From Paracidovorax anthurii (GTDB taxonomy: Bacteria; Pseudomonadota; Gammaproteobacteria; Burkholderiales; Burkholderiaceae_C): a stretch of 64,000 nt of DNA. The DNA lies in NCBI RefSeq assembly GCF_003269065.1, contig NZ_QLTA01000009.1, forward strand, positions 1 through 64,000, written 5' to 3'. The translations under genes and the position numbers were made by a program. Numbering within the stretch: position 1 is the stretch's first letter; each line of letters starts with the position of its first letter. A model generated the notes under the pieces. The model was not told the DNA's origin. It ran no database searches and was given only the letters and a program-made list of their open reading frames with translations. Shown piece after piece: positions 1 through 8,876 of this stretch.

Positions 1-321
1 CCCGATCTGGTCAAGCAGGAGCTGTGGGGCTTGCTGATTGCCTATACGCTGCTGCGCCGATGGATGCGCAAGATGGCTGAGCACGCGGGCGTGCAGCCTG
101 TGCGCATCAGCTTCCATACGGCCCAGCATGCCATCGTCGGTCTGCTCAACTCAGCCAGCCTCGCCACACCGGGCACGCTGCCCCAACGGCTGGATCAGTT
201 GCTGCAACAGGCCCACTACTTCGTCCTACCGCCACGGCGACCTGAGCGAACCTACCCGCGCGAGGTCAAAAACAGAGCGCACAAGTTCCCAACGAAAAAA
301 TGCCAGTCAGCTGTTAACTGA
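1..321 (+). CDS. IS4-family transposase, C-terminal end only
   Basis: The reading frame is open from the first base of the window and stops at 319-321, so only about the last 106 residues are visible. The tail (LLRRWMRKMAEHAG, then TYPREVKNRAHKFPTKK) resembles the basic C-terminus of IS4-type DDE transposases, where R/K-rich residues follow the catalytic core. The catalytic D, D and E residues would lie left of the window, so activity cannot be judged. A perfect 12-bp inverted repeat surrounds the stop codon. The family call is from sequence style; whether the element is complete is unknown. Confidence 0.7.
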   Translation, partial: PDLVKQELWGLLIAYTLLRRWMRKMAEHAGVQPVRISFHTAQHAIVGLLNSASLATPGTLPQRLDQLLQQAHYFVLPPRRPERTYPREVKNRAHKFPTKKCQSAVN

Positions 322-329
322 CTGGCATT
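299..329. repeat. 12-bp perfect inverted repeat at the transposase stop
   Basis: The arms AATGCCAGTCAG (299-310) and CTGACTGGCATT (318-329) are exact reverse complements around a 7-base loop that carries the end of the transposase frame. It could be the transcription-stop hairpin of the insertion sequence or part of its right end. The flanking 330-529 holds no gene. It is GC-rich, with a run of CGCGAAGCGGCTCAGGGGGT-type sequence just before the TetR stop. Confidence 0.6.
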
Positions 330-529
330 GCGCCCGCAGGGGCTGTTTCACTTCAGTTTTCCATCGTGCGGCGCGCCACCCGCGACGCATGCCACTGGCG
401 CGGCCCGGGCCCGTGGCCGCCGCGCAAGGGCCTCCCCGCCGCGCTGGCGGCGCCCCCTCCCGCTTCGCATCGCATCGCAAGGCGAAAGAGGAGGAAGGCG
501 CGAAGCGGCTCAGGGGGTGTCGTTCCATC

Positions 530-1129
530 TCATGCCGGCGCGGCCAGCAGCAGCGTGGCCAGGATGCCGATGGCGCCGGCCCGGCCGAGCTCGCCGCCGA
601 GCACGCTCTCGGCCAGATGCTCCCCCGCGCCCAGGAACGCGACGGTGAAGCCATACACCACCTCGGCATCGGCGCGCACGAATCCTTCCAGCGCGGCGGC
701 ATAGCGCTTCGCGAAATCGACCCGGACCATCCGATGGTCCTCGCCGGAAACCACCAGCGCGGCACTGATCGCGTTGTAGAGCGGGCCGTTCTCCAGGGTG
801 CAGTCCAGGTAGGCCGTGCCGATGGCGCGGGCCACCTCGGCACGCTCCAGGCGCCCCTCCCGGCCTTCCCGCAGGGCCGCCAGCGCGGCCCCTTCGTGCT
901 CCGCGCCCAATTGCCCGTACAGCTCCGACAGCAGGCCTTCCCTGGAGCCGAAATGCTGGTAGGCGATCGGCTTGGTCACCCCGCACGCCTGCGCGACCCG
1001 GGCCAGGGTCAATGCCGCGACCCCCTCCTCTCGCACCATGCGGACGGCCGTCTCCAGCATCTGCTGCCGGCGATCGGCCGCAGGCATGCGCTTGCGCGGG
1101 GAGGAAAGGGGGGTGGGAGAGGTCGCCAT
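530..1129 (-). CDS. TetR-family transcriptional regulator
   Basis: A 199-residue TetR/AcrR-type repressor. The N-terminal helix-turn-helix is clear: TLARVAQACGVTKPIAYQHF near residues 40-60, followed by GSREGLLSELY. The C-terminal ligand domain is helical and not assignable to a ligand. I chose the ATG at 1129 because it puts about 20 residues before the DNA-binding domain, which is normal; the open frame extends upstream to 1330 but that part overlaps the divergent promoter. It is divergent from the quinone reductase gene at 1308, and a palindrome lies between them, so it probably represses that neighbour and itself. Inducer unknown. Confidence 0.85.
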   Translation of the reverse strand: MATSPTPLSSPRKRMPAADRRQQMLETAVRMVREEGVAALTLARVAQACGVTKPIAYQHFGSREGLLSELYGQLGAEHEGAALAALREGREGRLERAEVARAIGTAYLDCTLENGPLYNAISAALVVSGEDHRMVRVDFAKRYAAALEGFVRADAEVVYGFTVAFLGAGEHLAESVLGGELGRAGAIGILATLLLAAPA

Positions 1130-1170
1130 TTCGGATCGCCGGGGTTGAACGGTCAGCATTCGAACATATA

Positions 1171-1197
1171 CTACCACCAGCAACTTACCATTGGTAG
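1171..1197. promoter_or_regulatory. Candidate TetR operator in divergent promoter
   Basis: TACCA-T-TGGTA (1186-1196) is a short perfect palindrome, and a second CTACCA half-site lies at 1171-1176, opposite TGGTAG at 1192-1197. It lies between the TetR start (1129) and the reductase start (1308), the usual place for a self-regulated TetR operator. Assignment is by position and symmetry only. Confidence 0.5.
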
Positions 1198-1307
1198 CTT
1201 GCTGACGGCACGCCGATGGCGCCGCCGTCGATCCGGGCGCGCGCCGGCCATGGCATGCCGCCCTCCATCCCGAGCCCTCCGAAAAAACGCCGCAAGGAAC
1301 CCCCACC

Positions 1308-1883
1308 GTGTCCCGGAAAATCACCGTCATCCTCGGCCACCCCGACAGCTCCAGCTTCTGCGGGGCCCTCGCCGAGCGCTATGCCGCCGCCGCGCGTGCC
1401 GCCGGCCATGAAGTCCGCCTGCTCAAGCTGGGCGATATGGATTTCGACCCGATCCTGCGCCACGGCTACCAGCGCGTTCAGCCGCTGGAGCCGGACCTGC
1501 AGGAAGTCAGCGATGCGATCCTGTGGGCGCGGCACCTGGTGTTCGTCTATCCGATCTGGTGGGGCTCCATCCCGGCGCTTCTCAAGGGCATGCTGGACCG
1601 GGTTCTCCTGCCCGGCTATGCCTTCAGGATGCGCAAGGACTCCCCCTGGTGGGACAAGCTGCTGGCGGGCCGCAGCGCGGACCTCATCGTGACCATGGAC
1701 ACGCCGCCGTGGTATTACCGCCTCATCTATTCCATGCCGGGGCACCACCAGATGAAGAAGACCATCCTGGAATACTGCGGCGTCAAGCCCGTCAGGATCA
1801 CGGCGCTGGGCCCCGTGCGTTACGCGCCGGAGCAACGGCGCGGCCGGTGGCTCCAGCGCATCGAGCGGCTGGCGGCCGGCTGA
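1308..1883 (+). CDS. NAD(P)H:quinone oxidoreductase, flavodoxin-like fold
   Basis: A 191-residue protein of the flavodoxin_2 family (KefF/MdaB/YwrO-like NAD(P)H dehydrogenases, usually two-electron quinone reductases). Visible: N-terminal beta-loop ILGHPDSSSFCGALAE for FMN/FAD phosphate binding, YPIWWGSIPALLKGMLDRVLLPGYAF in the middle (typical of the family), and a TMDTPPWYY flavin-proximal loop. Length is normal. It is divergent from the TetR gene and probably its target, a common pairing for electrophile or quinone stress. The physiological substrate cannot be read from sequence. Confidence 0.85.
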   Translation: MSRKITVILGHPDSSSFCGALAERYAAAARAAGHEVRLLKLGDMDFDPILRHGYQRVQPLEPDLQEVSDAILWARHLVFVYPIWWGSIPALLKGMLDRVLLPGYAFRMRKDSPWWDKLLAGRSADLIVTMDTPPWYYRLIYSMPGHHQMKKTILEYCGVKPVRITALGPVRYAPEQRRGRWLQRIERLAAG

Positions 1884-1931
1884 ACGCTTCCGCCCGGACC
1901 GCGCCGCCGCGCTCAGAACGTGTTCACGATC

Positions 1932-2783
1932 TCAGTGCCTGGCGCGGCGCAACTGGCTCAGGCGCGCCCCGATGGCATCCACGTCCAGCGCGTCCTCAGC
2001 ATGCGCGAGGTAGGTTTCCAGGTCGGACACGGCGCCGCCGGTATTGCCCAGCTCGGCCCGCGCGAGGCCCCGGTCGCGCCATTCGCCCCAGGCATCGGGC
2101 AGCAGCACCACGAGGCGGTCCTGCACCGCCGCGAGGCGCACCCAGTCCTGCTGGGAGCGGTGGATTTCCTTGAGGTTGCGCAGCATGCGGGCGATGACCT
2201 CGCGCGCGGGCGCGGCCTGCAGGTACAGCCCCAGCGGCACCTCGAAGTCGTCCACCAGCCCGCTGCGGCGCTTGAAGGGCTCCAGGCGCTCGGCCAGTTC
2301 CTCGCGCGAGAGCGACTGACCCGTGGTCGGGTCCATCACCACCTGCCCGCGCGGCAGCAGCACCTTGACCATGAAATGCCCCGGAAACGAGATGCCGCGC
2401 ACGTGCAGCCCGAGCCCCTGGGCCAGCTCCATCCACAGCACGGCGAGCGAGATCGGAATGCCGCGGCGCGTGCGCAGCACGGCGTTCAGGTAGCTGTTGT
2501 CGGGGTCGTAATAGTTGTTGACGTTGCCGCCGAAACCCAGGTCGTGGAAGAAGAACTGGTTGAGCGAGCGCAGCCGCTGCATCGACGAGGCGTCGGTCGG
2601 CAGCCTGCGGCGCAGCCGGGCCAGCAATTGATCCACGTCGCCGAGCAATTGCTGCACGTCGAACTCGGGATACTCGTCATGGGCGATGCACGCAGCAGCC
2701 TCCAGCAACGGAAACTGCTCGTCGCTTTGCACCAGCGAGGTGAAATATTCGAGCGGCGTGGGAAGGGAATAGCTCAGGACCAT
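1932..2783 (-). CDS. SirB1-family transglutaminase-like protein with TPR-like tail
   Basis: A 283-residue COG2912-type protein. The N-terminal half carries the SirB1 transglutaminase-like core (NQFFFHDLGFGGNVNNYYDP, then RRGIPISLAVLWMELA and FPGHFMVKV), and the C-terminal 80-100 residues look like TPR helices (DWVRLAAVQDRLVVLLP, RGLARAELGNTGGAVSDLETYL). The ATG at 2783 (MVLSYSLPTPLEYF) is preferred over the upstream one at 2819, since family members start near the PTPLEYF motif. Biochemical role is undefined in this family. It lies beside murJ on the same strand (112-bp gap), so co-transcription is possible. Confidence 0.8.
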   Translation of the reverse strand: MVLSYSLPTPLEYFTSLVQSDEQFPLLEAAACIAHDEYPEFDVQQLLGDVDQLLARLRRRLPTDASSMQRLRSLNQFFFHDLGFGGNVNNYYDPDNSYLNAVLRTRRGIPISLAVLWMELAQGLGLHVRGISFPGHFMVKVLLPRGQVVMDPTTGQSLSREELAERLEPFKRRSGLVDDFEVPLGLYLQAAPAREVIARMLRNLKEIHRSQQDWVRLAAVQDRLVVLLPDAWGEWRDRGLARAELGNTGGAVSDLETYLAHAEDALDVDAIGARLSQLRRARH

Positions 2784-2895
2784 GCCAGGGGTTGTACGGG
2801 CGGGTGCGTGGTGCGTCAAGCGGACGGCATGGCGCGCAAGGGGATAAAAACGCCTGGGAATGGAAAGGAAAAAGAAAAGGAATGGCAGCGCCCGT

Positions 2896-4461
2896 TCAGC
2901 GCCGCAGCAACAGGCGCAGCTTCAGGCCCGCCGCCCACAGCGCGCCGAAATACAGCGCCATGGCACCCAGCAGCAGCAGCGCGAGCCAGCCCGCGCGCTG
3001 CGCCTCATGGGCGCGCAGCGCGATCCAGTCGAAATGCCGCGCGCCCCAGATCAGGAAGATCGCCAGCAGCGCGCTGGCCGCCACCACCTGCAGCAGCAGC
3101 CGGCCCCAGCCGGGCCGTGGCTGGAAACTCCCGCGCCGCAGCAGCCCGATCAGCAGCCAGAGCGCATTGACCAGCGCCCCCAGCCCGATCGAGAGCGCCA
3201 GCCCCGCATGGTCGAGCATGGGCACGAGCACGGCATTGAGCACCTGCGTGACGACCAGCACCACCACCGCGATGCGCACGGGGGTGCGGATGTCCTGGCT
3301 GGCGTAGTAGCCCGGCGCCAGCACCTTGATCGCCACCAGCCCCAGCAGGCCCACTCCATACCCCGCGAGCGCCAACGCGATCTGCGCCACGTCGCCGTCG
3401 TGCAGCGCGCCGTGGTGGAACAGCGTGGCCACCAGCGGCTGCGCGAACGTGAGCAGCCCGACCGCGCAGGGCACCGACAGCACCACCACGATGCGCAGGC
3501 CCCAGTCCAGCATGGCGGAATAGCGCTCCGCATCGCCCGCCGCGCGCGCCGCCGCGAGCTGCGGAGTGAGCACCACCCCCAGGGCCACGCCCAGCAGCGA
3601 GGTGGGGAACTCCATGAGCCGGTCGGCATAGAAGAGCCACGTGACGCTGCCCGGCGCCAGGTACGAGGCGATCTGGGTGTTGATCATCAGCGAGATCTGG
3701 GCCACGCCCACGCCCAGCAGCGCCGGGCCCATCAGCGTCAGGATGCGGCGCACGCCGGGATCGCGCCACGCCGAGAGGATGGCCGAGGGCGCAATGCCGA
3801 TGCGGGGCAGAAGCCGCAGGCGGTGCAGGGCCGGCAACTGCACGGCCAGCTGGGTGATGCCGCCCAGCATCACGCCGCCGGCCATCGCGTAGATGGGCTC
3901 GATGCCGCGCGCCGCGAGCTGCGGCGCGCCCAGCCAGGCGGCGGCGATCATGCACAGGTTCAGCAGCACCGGCGTGGCCGCGGGCACGGCGAAGCGCTTC
4001 CAGGTGTTGAGCACGCCGGCCGAGAGGGCCACCAGCGACATGAATCCGATGTAGGGGAACATCCAGCGCGTCATTACGACGGCGGCATCGTAGCCCTCGG
4101 GGCTCTGCCGCAGGCCGCTCGCGAGCAGCCACACCAGCAGCGGCGCGCCCAGGACACCCGCCGCGCAGGTGGCCAGCAGCACCCAGAACAGCGCGGTGGC
4201 CACGCTGGCGATGAGGCCGCGCGTGGCGTCGTCGCCATGCCGGGCCTTGTGCGCGGCCAGCACGGGCACGAACGCCTGGCTGAACGCCCCCTCGGCGAAG
4301 AGGCGGCGGAACAGGTTGGGGATGCGGAACGCGACGTTGAAGGCGTCGGTGAGCGCATTGGCCCCGAACATCGACGCCATCAGCAGATCGCGCATCAGGC
4401 CCGTCACGCGGGACGCCAGGGTCAGCAGGGAGACGGTGGAGGCGGCTTTGAACAGGGACAC
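2896..4461 (-). CDS. murJ: Lipid II flippase MurJ
   Basis: A 521-residue polytopic inner-membrane protein of the MOP superfamily that moves lipid II across the membrane for peptidoglycan synthesis. The N-terminal signature SLFKAASTVSLLTLASRVTG and RDLLMASMFGANALTDAFNVAF are strongly MurJ; FRRLFAEGAFSQAFVPVL follows. Roughly 14 hydrophobic segments run along the length. The start is taken as GTG at 4461 because homology begins exactly there; the open frame upstream runs over the rpsT promoter and rpsT itself and is spurious. It is divergent from rpsT, as in many betaproteobacteria. Confidence 0.95.
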   Translation of the reverse strand: MSLFKAASTVSLLTLASRVTGLMRDLLMASMFGANALTDAFNVAFRIPNLFRRLFAEGAFSQAFVPVLAAHKARHGDDATRGLIASVATALFWVLLATCAAGVLGAPLLVWLLASGLRQSPEGYDAAVVMTRWMFPYIGFMSLVALSAGVLNTWKRFAVPAATPVLLNLCMIAAAWLGAPQLAARGIEPIYAMAGGVMLGGITQLAVQLPALHRLRLLPRIGIAPSAILSAWRDPGVRRILTLMGPALLGVGVAQISLMINTQIASYLAPGSVTWLFYADRLMEFPTSLLGVALGVVLTPQLAAARAAGDAERYSAMLDWGLRIVVVLSVPCAVGLLTFAQPLVATLFHHGALHDGDVAQIALALAGYGVGLLGLVAIKVLAPGYYASQDIRTPVRIAVVVLVVTQVLNAVLVPMLDHAGLALSIGLGALVNALWLLIGLLRRGSFQPRPGWGRLLLQVVAASALLAIFLIWGARHFDWIALRAHEAQRAGWLALLLLGAMALYFGALWAAGLKLRLLLRR

Positions 4462-4536
4462 GGCGCGAGTGTATGCGCTGCGCCCCCCCGGCCCGCCGGC
4501 GCCCGGGCCGGCGAATGCCCCGGAAAGACGCTGCGC

Positions 4537-4542
4537 TATAAT
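4537..4542 (+). promoter_or_regulatory. -10 element upstream of rpsT
   Basis: A perfect TATAAT lies 45 bases before the rpsT start in otherwise GC-rich DNA. The -35 side is not clearly consensus. The murJ start (4461) is about 75 bases away on the opposite strand, so the promoters of the two genes share this short gap. Confidence 0.6.
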
Positions 4543-4587
4543 CGCCGGCTTTGCTGACATCATCCTCAGACACCTAAGGAACACACC

Positions 4588-4887
4588 ATGGCATCTGCCA
4601 AGCCCAAGAAAAAGAACCCCCGCCTCGCCTCCGGCCGCAAGCGCGCCCGCCAGGACGTGAAGCTGAACGCAGCCAACACCTCGCTGCGCTCCAAGTACCG
4701 CACCGCCGTCAAGAACGTCGAGAAGGCCGTCCTGGCCGGCGACAAGACGAAGGCCTCCGAACTGTTCGCCAAGATGCAGTCCGTCGTCGACACCATCGCC
4801 GACAAGGGCATCTTCCACAAGAACAAGGCTGCTCGCGACAAGAGCCGCCTGTCCGCCAAGGTCAAGGCCCTGGCACTGGCCGCCTGA
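4588..4887 (+). CDS. rpsT: 30S ribosomal protein S20
   Basis: A 99-residue basic helical protein that binds 16S rRNA in the 30S subunit. The start [20 protein letters not shown] and the tail [20 protein letters not shown] are classical S20, including the conserved HKN-AARxKSRL stretch. Length is slightly above the E. coli protein, as usual in betaproteobacteria. A CTAAGGA ribosome-binding site precedes the ATG. A strong terminator follows, so it is probably a single-gene unit. Confidence 0.98.
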   Translation: MASAKPKKKNPRLASGRKRARQDVKLNAANTSLRSKYRTAVKNVEKAVLAGDKTKASELFAKMQSVVDTIADKGIFHKNKAARDKSRLSAKVKALALAA

Positions 4888-4955
4888 CCCTCTTCAGGCA
4901 ACAGCCCGGGCGGCCCCGCCGTCCGCCGTTTGCAACGGGTGCGCTGTCAGCAAAG

Positions 4956-4985
4956 CGAAAAACCGCCTTCGGGCGGTTTTTTCGT
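4956..4985 (+). terminator. Rho-independent terminator after rpsT
   Basis: The stem AACCGCC (4961-4967) pairs with GGCGGTT (4972-4978) around a TTCG tetraloop, extended by A/T pairs and followed by a T run to about 4981. It is about 75 bases after the rpsT stop. Confidence 0.9.
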
Positions 4986-5074
4986 TTCTGCCGGGTGGCG
5001 GCTCCGGGCATGCAGGCCGGAGGCGGCTACCACGAATCGGCTTTGCAAACTTTGATCTGGCGGAAGGTCTTTGC

Positions 5075-5103
5075 TTGATGGGACAATCCCTCTGTCGTAA
5101 AAC
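5075..5103 (+). promoter_or_regulatory. Candidate sigma-70 promoter for mqo
   Basis: TTGATG (5075-5080), a 17-base spacer and TAAAAC (5098-5103) make a reasonable sigma-70 promoter. It would start transcription near 5110, leaving a leader of about 70 bases before mqo. That leader contains the hairpin at 5125-5152. Confidence 0.5.
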
Positions 5104-5124
5104 ATTGTTTTTTGATAAGCGAGC

Positions 5125-5158
5125 AAAGCCTGCGGCCCTGCCAGCAGGCTTTTTTTCA
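5125..5158 (+). terminator. Intrinsic terminator-like hairpin in the mqo leader
   Basis: AAAGCCTGC (5125-5133) pairs perfectly with GCAGGCTTT (5144-5152) across a 10-base loop and is followed by a run of T up to 5156. It sits only about 20 bases before the mqo ATG and downstream of the candidate promoter. It is therefore either an attenuator of mqo or a second terminator for rpsT read-through. Confidence 0.65.
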
Positions 5159-5178
5159 CGCCCAGCCATCCGAGATCC

Positions 5179-6885
5179 ATGAAAAAGTCGATCAAAGCCT
5201 TGTTCGGCGCCCTGCTGGCGCTGGTTCTGGCCGCGGTACTGTTCCTGTACTGGCCTCTTTTCCCCCGCTCCGTGCCCCCCGCCGAAAACGAGCAGCCCAT
5301 CGATGTGGTGATGGTCGGCGCCGGCGTGATGAGCACCACGCTCGCCACCTACCTGCAGGAGCTGCAGCCCGACTGGAAGATCGAAGTGTTCGAGCGCCTG
5401 GACGGCGTGGCCCTGGAAAGCTCCAACGGCTGGAACAACGCCGGCACCGGCCATTCGGGCTTCGCCGAGCTGAACTACACGCCGCAGCTGCCCGATGGCT
5501 CCATCGAAACCGTGCGGGCCGTGGGCATCGCCGAGCAGTTCGAGGTGTCGCGCCAGTTCTGGGCGCACCAGATCGGCCGCGGCAGCATGCAGGCGCCCGG
5601 GACCTTCATCAACCCGACGCCGCACATGAGCTTCGTCTGGGGCGACGACAACATTGCCTACCTCCGCAAGCGCCATGCGGCACTCGTGCAGAACCCGCTC
5701 TTCTACGGTATGCAGTACTCGGAGGACCAGGCACAGATCCGCCAATGGGCGCCCCTGATGATCGAAGGCCGTGATCCGGGCCAGAAGGTGGCCGCCACCT
5801 ACATGCCCCTGGGCACCGATGTGAACTACGGCGCGGTGACCAACCAGCTCATGGCCGGCCTGCGCAAGAGCCCCCACTTCACGCTGAGCCTTCAGCACGA
5901 GGTGCGCGCGCTGCGCCAGAACGCCGACAAGACCTGGAACGTCACCGTGGCCCAGCTCGCCGAGGGCGGCAAGGAAAAGACCGTCAAGGCCAAGTTCGTC
6001 TTCGTGGGCGCGGGCGGCGCGGCGCTCAAGCTGCTGCAGGCCTCCGGCATCCCGGAGTCGAAGGACTACGCCGGCTTTCCCGTGGGCGGCCAGTTCCTCG
6101 CGATCGAGAATCCGGACATCACCGCACGCCACGACGTGAAGGCCTACGGCATCGCCTCGACCGGCTCCCCGCCGATGTCGGTGCCCCATCTGGATGCGCG
6201 CAACATGGACGGCAAGCCGGTGGTGCTCTTCGGCCCCTTCGCGCTGGCCACCACGAAATTCCTCAAGAACGGCTCGTGGTTCGACCTGTTCGCCTCCGTG
6301 ACGCACGACAACCTTGCCGGCATGCTGCGCGTGGGCATCCACAACCTCGACCTGGTCAAGTACCTGGTGCAGCAGGCCGAACTGACCGACGAAGACCGCC
6401 ACAAGGTGCTGCTGGAGTATTTCCCCCACGCCAAGCGCGAGGACTGGAAGCTCGTGACGGCCGGACAGCGGGTGCAGGTGATCAAGCGCGACCCCGTGAA
6501 AGGCGCGGTGCTGCAGTTCGGCACCGAGATCGTGACCGACAGCGACGGCACCATCGCCGCGCTCATGGGCGCCTCCCCGGGCGCCTCCACCGCGCCGCAC
6601 ATCATGCTGAACCTGATGGCGAAAGCCTTCCCGCAGCAGATGACCGATGCCGCCTGGAAGCCGCGCCTGAAGCAGATCGTCCCCTCGTACGGTCGCAAGA
6701 TCAACGAGAGCCCCGCCCTGACGAACGAGATCCGCCGCATGACCAGCACGGCGCTGCATCTGCCCTACCTCGATGTTCCGGCGGATCTGTCACGGCCCGC
6801 CGCGCCGCAGGCTGGCGCCGAGAGCGCCGCACCGGCGGCACCTAGCGCACCGCGCCAGTTGAACAAGGAAATGCAGGCGCTTTGA
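5179..6885 (+). CDS. mqo: Malate:quinone oxidoreductase
   Basis: A 568-residue FAD-dependent, membrane-associated malate dehydrogenase that oxidises malate to oxaloacetate and passes electrons to quinone. It has the Mqo dinucleotide fold [20 protein letters not shown] at residues 43-62 and the family signatures [22 protein letters not shown] and [17 protein letters not shown]. Unusually, residues 6-27 form a clear transmembrane or signal-anchor helix, and the C-terminus ends in an Ala/Pro-rich tail, so this is the longer Mqo form with an N-terminal anchor. It is preceded by a promoter and leader hairpin. No neighbouring gene appears co-transcribed. Confidence 0.93.
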   Translation: MKKSIKALFGALLALVLAAVLFLYWPLFPRSVPPAENEQPIDVVMVGAGVMSTTLATYLQELQPDWKIEVFERLDGVALESSNGWNNAGTGHSGFAELNYTPQLPDGSIETVRAVGIAEQFEVSRQFWAHQIGRGSMQAPGTFINPTPHMSFVWGDDNIAYLRKRHAALVQNPLFYGMQYSEDQAQIRQWAPLMIEGRDPGQKVAATYMPLGTDVNYGAVTNQLMAGLRKSPHFTLSLQHEVRALRQNADKTWNVTVAQLAEGGKEKTVKAKFVFVGAGGAALKLLQASGIPESKDYAGFPVGGQFLAIENPDITARHDVKAYGIASTGSPPMSVPHLDARNMDGKPVVLFGPFALATTKFLKNGSWFDLFASVTHDNLAGMLRVGIHNLDLVKYLVQQAELTDEDRHKVLLEYFPHAKREDWKLVTAGQRVQVIKRDPVKGAVLQFGTEIVTDSDGTIAALMGASPGASTAPHIMLNLMAKAFPQQMTDAAWKPRLKQIVPSYGRKINESPALTNEIRRMTSTALHLPYLDVPADLSRPAAPQAGAESAAPAAPSAPRQLNKEMQAL

Positions 6886-7078
6886 CCGCACAGGGCCGGG
6901 CTTTCAGTCCGGTTCGTTTCCTGCCGGGGGGGCCGCCTCCGGCCCGCCTGCAGACCCTCTTGCACGGCGCCCGCAGCCACACGACCGGCGCCGCGGGTTC
7001 CGCGCCGGTGCCGATGGCCCGCCATCGGCAGGGTGAAGGGGAAGGAAGGGTGAGTGTCCGGCGCGGCCGCCGGGCGAT

Positions 7079-7408
7079 TCAGGGCTTGCCGGCGGGCGGA
7101 TTGCCGTCAGGCAGCAGGCAGGCCTCGGCCACCTGCAGGCCGTTGTCGCGCGCGAAGTTCATCACGAAATCCCAGGCCATCGGCTCGTGGGCCTGCAGGT
7201 CGCGGTGGATGACGACGCACTTCACGCCGTTCATGGTGGTGGGAACGCACCAGGGGGAATAGCTCAGGTGGCTGCCCGGACGCGCACCGCCCGGGCGGAA
7301 CTGGCTCATCACGCCGGCCAGTCGCTCGGCCCAGTCGCTGGGGCGAAAGGTTTTCCCGTCTTGGGTGACGCCTTGGATGAAGACTTCTTTGGAACTGGGG
7401 GAAACCAT
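7079..7408 (-). CDS. DUF3579 family protein
   Basis: A 109-residue protein that I recognise as the DUF3579 family of betaproteobacteria: EVFIQGVTQDGKTFRPSDWAERLAGVMSQF at the N-terminus and YSPWCVPTTMNGVKCVVIHRDL with AWDFVMNFARDN after it. Molecular function unknown. It is divergent from argD, a pairing that I recall as common in Burkholderiales, which suggests a link to arginine metabolism but does not prove one. The region 7409-7665 between them holds the palindrome at 7479 and the argD promoter. Confidence 0.8.
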   Translation of the reverse strand: MVSPSSKEVFIQGVTQDGKTFRPSDWAERLAGVMSQFRPGGARPGSHLSYSPWCVPTTMNGVKCVVIHRDLQAHEPMAWDFVMNFARDNGLQVAEACLLPDGNPPAGKP

Positions 7409-7478
7409 CGGGATCGGGGGGTCGTTGGAGGAAATTCGCCGCAGGATCGCCGCATGGCGCTACCGCCCGGCATTCTAA

Positions 7479-7492
7479 CTCTTATATAAGAG
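7479..7492. promoter_or_regulatory. Perfect 14-bp AT-rich palindrome
   Basis: CTCTTATATAAGAG is a perfect 14-bp palindrome, nearly continuing on both sides (TAA / CTA). It lies in the divergent DUF3579-argD interval, 71 bases from the DUF3579 start. It could be an operator, or a degenerate copy of the dispersed palindromic repeat described elsewhere in this window. Confidence 0.4.
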
Positions 7493-7665
7493 CTACCCCC
7501 TTCAAAGACCCCTGGGCCGCGTCCGGCACGCATGGCTGTGATGCGCAATCGGCAATGGCCTCGCCATGCCCTGCACCTAGAATCGTGCTTCCGCGCGCCG
7601 GCCGGTCTCCCCGGGCCGGCGCACTCTTTTCCGATCCGCCTCGACCGTCTTTCTGGAGACCCCGC

Positions 7666-8862
7666 ATGAGCGCTTCCGCCCAGCCCGCCTCGCCCCACGT
7701 GATGAACACCTACGGCCGCCTGCCGATCGCGCTCGAACGCGGAGAGGGCAGCCGGGTGTGGGACGTGAACGGCAAGCAGTACCTGGATGCCCTGGGCGGC
7801 ATCGCCGTGAACACGCTCGGCCACAACCACCCCAAGCTCGTGCCCGCGCTGCAGGAGCAGATCGCCCGGCTGATCCACAGCTCCAACTACTACCACGTGC
7901 CGCTGCAGGAGCAGCTCGCCGCGAAGCTGGTGGAGCGCTCGGGCATGACCAACGCGTTCTTCTGCAACTCGGGCCTGGAGGCCAACGAGGCGGCCATCAA
8001 GCTCGCGCGCAAGTACGGCCACGACAAGGGCATCGAGAACCCGCAGATCGTGGTCTACGAGAAGGCCTTCCACGGCCGCTCGATCGCCACGCTCTCGGCC
8101 ACCGGCAACCCGAAGGTGCAGGCCGGCTTCGGGCCGCTGGTGGAGGGCTTCATCCGCGTGCCGATGAACAACATCGAGGCCATCCGCAAGGCCACCGAGG
8201 GCAACGCCAACGTGGTGGCCGTGTTCTTCGAGACCATCCAGGGCGAGGGCGGCGTGAACCCGATGCGCATCGACTACCTGCAGCAGCTGCGCCGGCTCTG
8301 CGACGAGCGCGGCTGGCTGATGATGATCGACGAGGTGCAGTGCGGCATGGGCCGCACGGGCAAATGGTTCGCGCACCAGTGGGCCGGCATCGTGCCCGAC
8401 GTGATGCCGCTCGCCAAGGGCCTGGGCTCGGGCGTGCCGATCGGCGCCGTCGTGGCCGGCCCCCGGGCCGCGCACATCTTCAGCCCCGGCAACCACGGCA
8501 CCACTTTCGGCGGCAATCCGCTGGCCATGCGCGCCGGCAACGAGACCATCCGCATCATGGAGGAAGACAACCTCCTGCAGAACGCCGCCGACGTGGGCGC
8601 CCACCTGAGGACGGCACTGGAGCGCGAGCTGGGCGGCCTGCCCGGCGTGAAGGAGATCCGCGGCCAGGGCCTGATGCTGGGCATCGAGCTCGACCGCCCC
8701 TGCGGCGTGCTCGTGGGCCGCGCGGCCGAGGCCGGCCTGCTGCTCTCGGTGACGGCCGACAGCGTGATCCGCATGGTGCCGGCGCTCATCCTCACGCGTG
8801 CGGAGGCCGACGAGATCGTGTCCCTGCTCGCCCCCCTGGTCAAGGCCTTCCTGGCCGAATGA
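7666..8862 (+). CDS. argD: Acetylornithine aminotransferase
   Basis: A 398-residue class-III PLP aminotransferase for the fourth step of arginine synthesis, also usable as succinyldiaminopimelate aminotransferase. Visible landmarks: NTLGHNHPKLVPALQEQ, FCNSGLEANEAAIKLARKYG for cofactor binding, YEKAFHGRS, and the MIDEVQCGMGRTG motif with the PLP lysine in LAKGLGSGVPIGA. The ATG at 7666 is preceded by GGAG eight bases upstream and begins at family length; the upstream in-frame extension is not used. It is followed immediately by argF. Confidence 0.95.
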   Translation: MSASAQPASPHVMNTYGRLPIALERGEGSRVWDVNGKQYLDALGGIAVNTLGHNHPKLVPALQEQIARLIHSSNYYHVPLQEQLAAKLVERSGMTNAFFCNSGLEANEAAIKLARKYGHDKGIENPQIVVYEKAFHGRSIATLSATGNPKVQAGFGPLVEGFIRVPMNNIEAIRKATEGNANVVAVFFETIQGEGGVNPMRIDYLQQLRRLCDERGWLMMIDEVQCGMGRTGKWFAHQWAGIVPDVMPLAKGLGSGVPIGAVVAGPRAAHIFSPGNHGTTFGGNPLAMRAGNETIRIMEEDNLLQNAADVGAHLRTALERELGGLPGVKEIRGQGLMLGIELDRPCGVLVGRAAEAGLLLSVTADSVIRMVPALILTRAEADEIVSLLAPLVKAFLAE

Positions 8863-8876
8863 AAGCCCCTGCGCCC

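Noticed and set aside
7555-7665. N-terminal extension of argD
   Set aside because: The upstream in-frame codons lie in the promoter region; a good ribosome site precedes the ATG at 7666 and family proteins start there.
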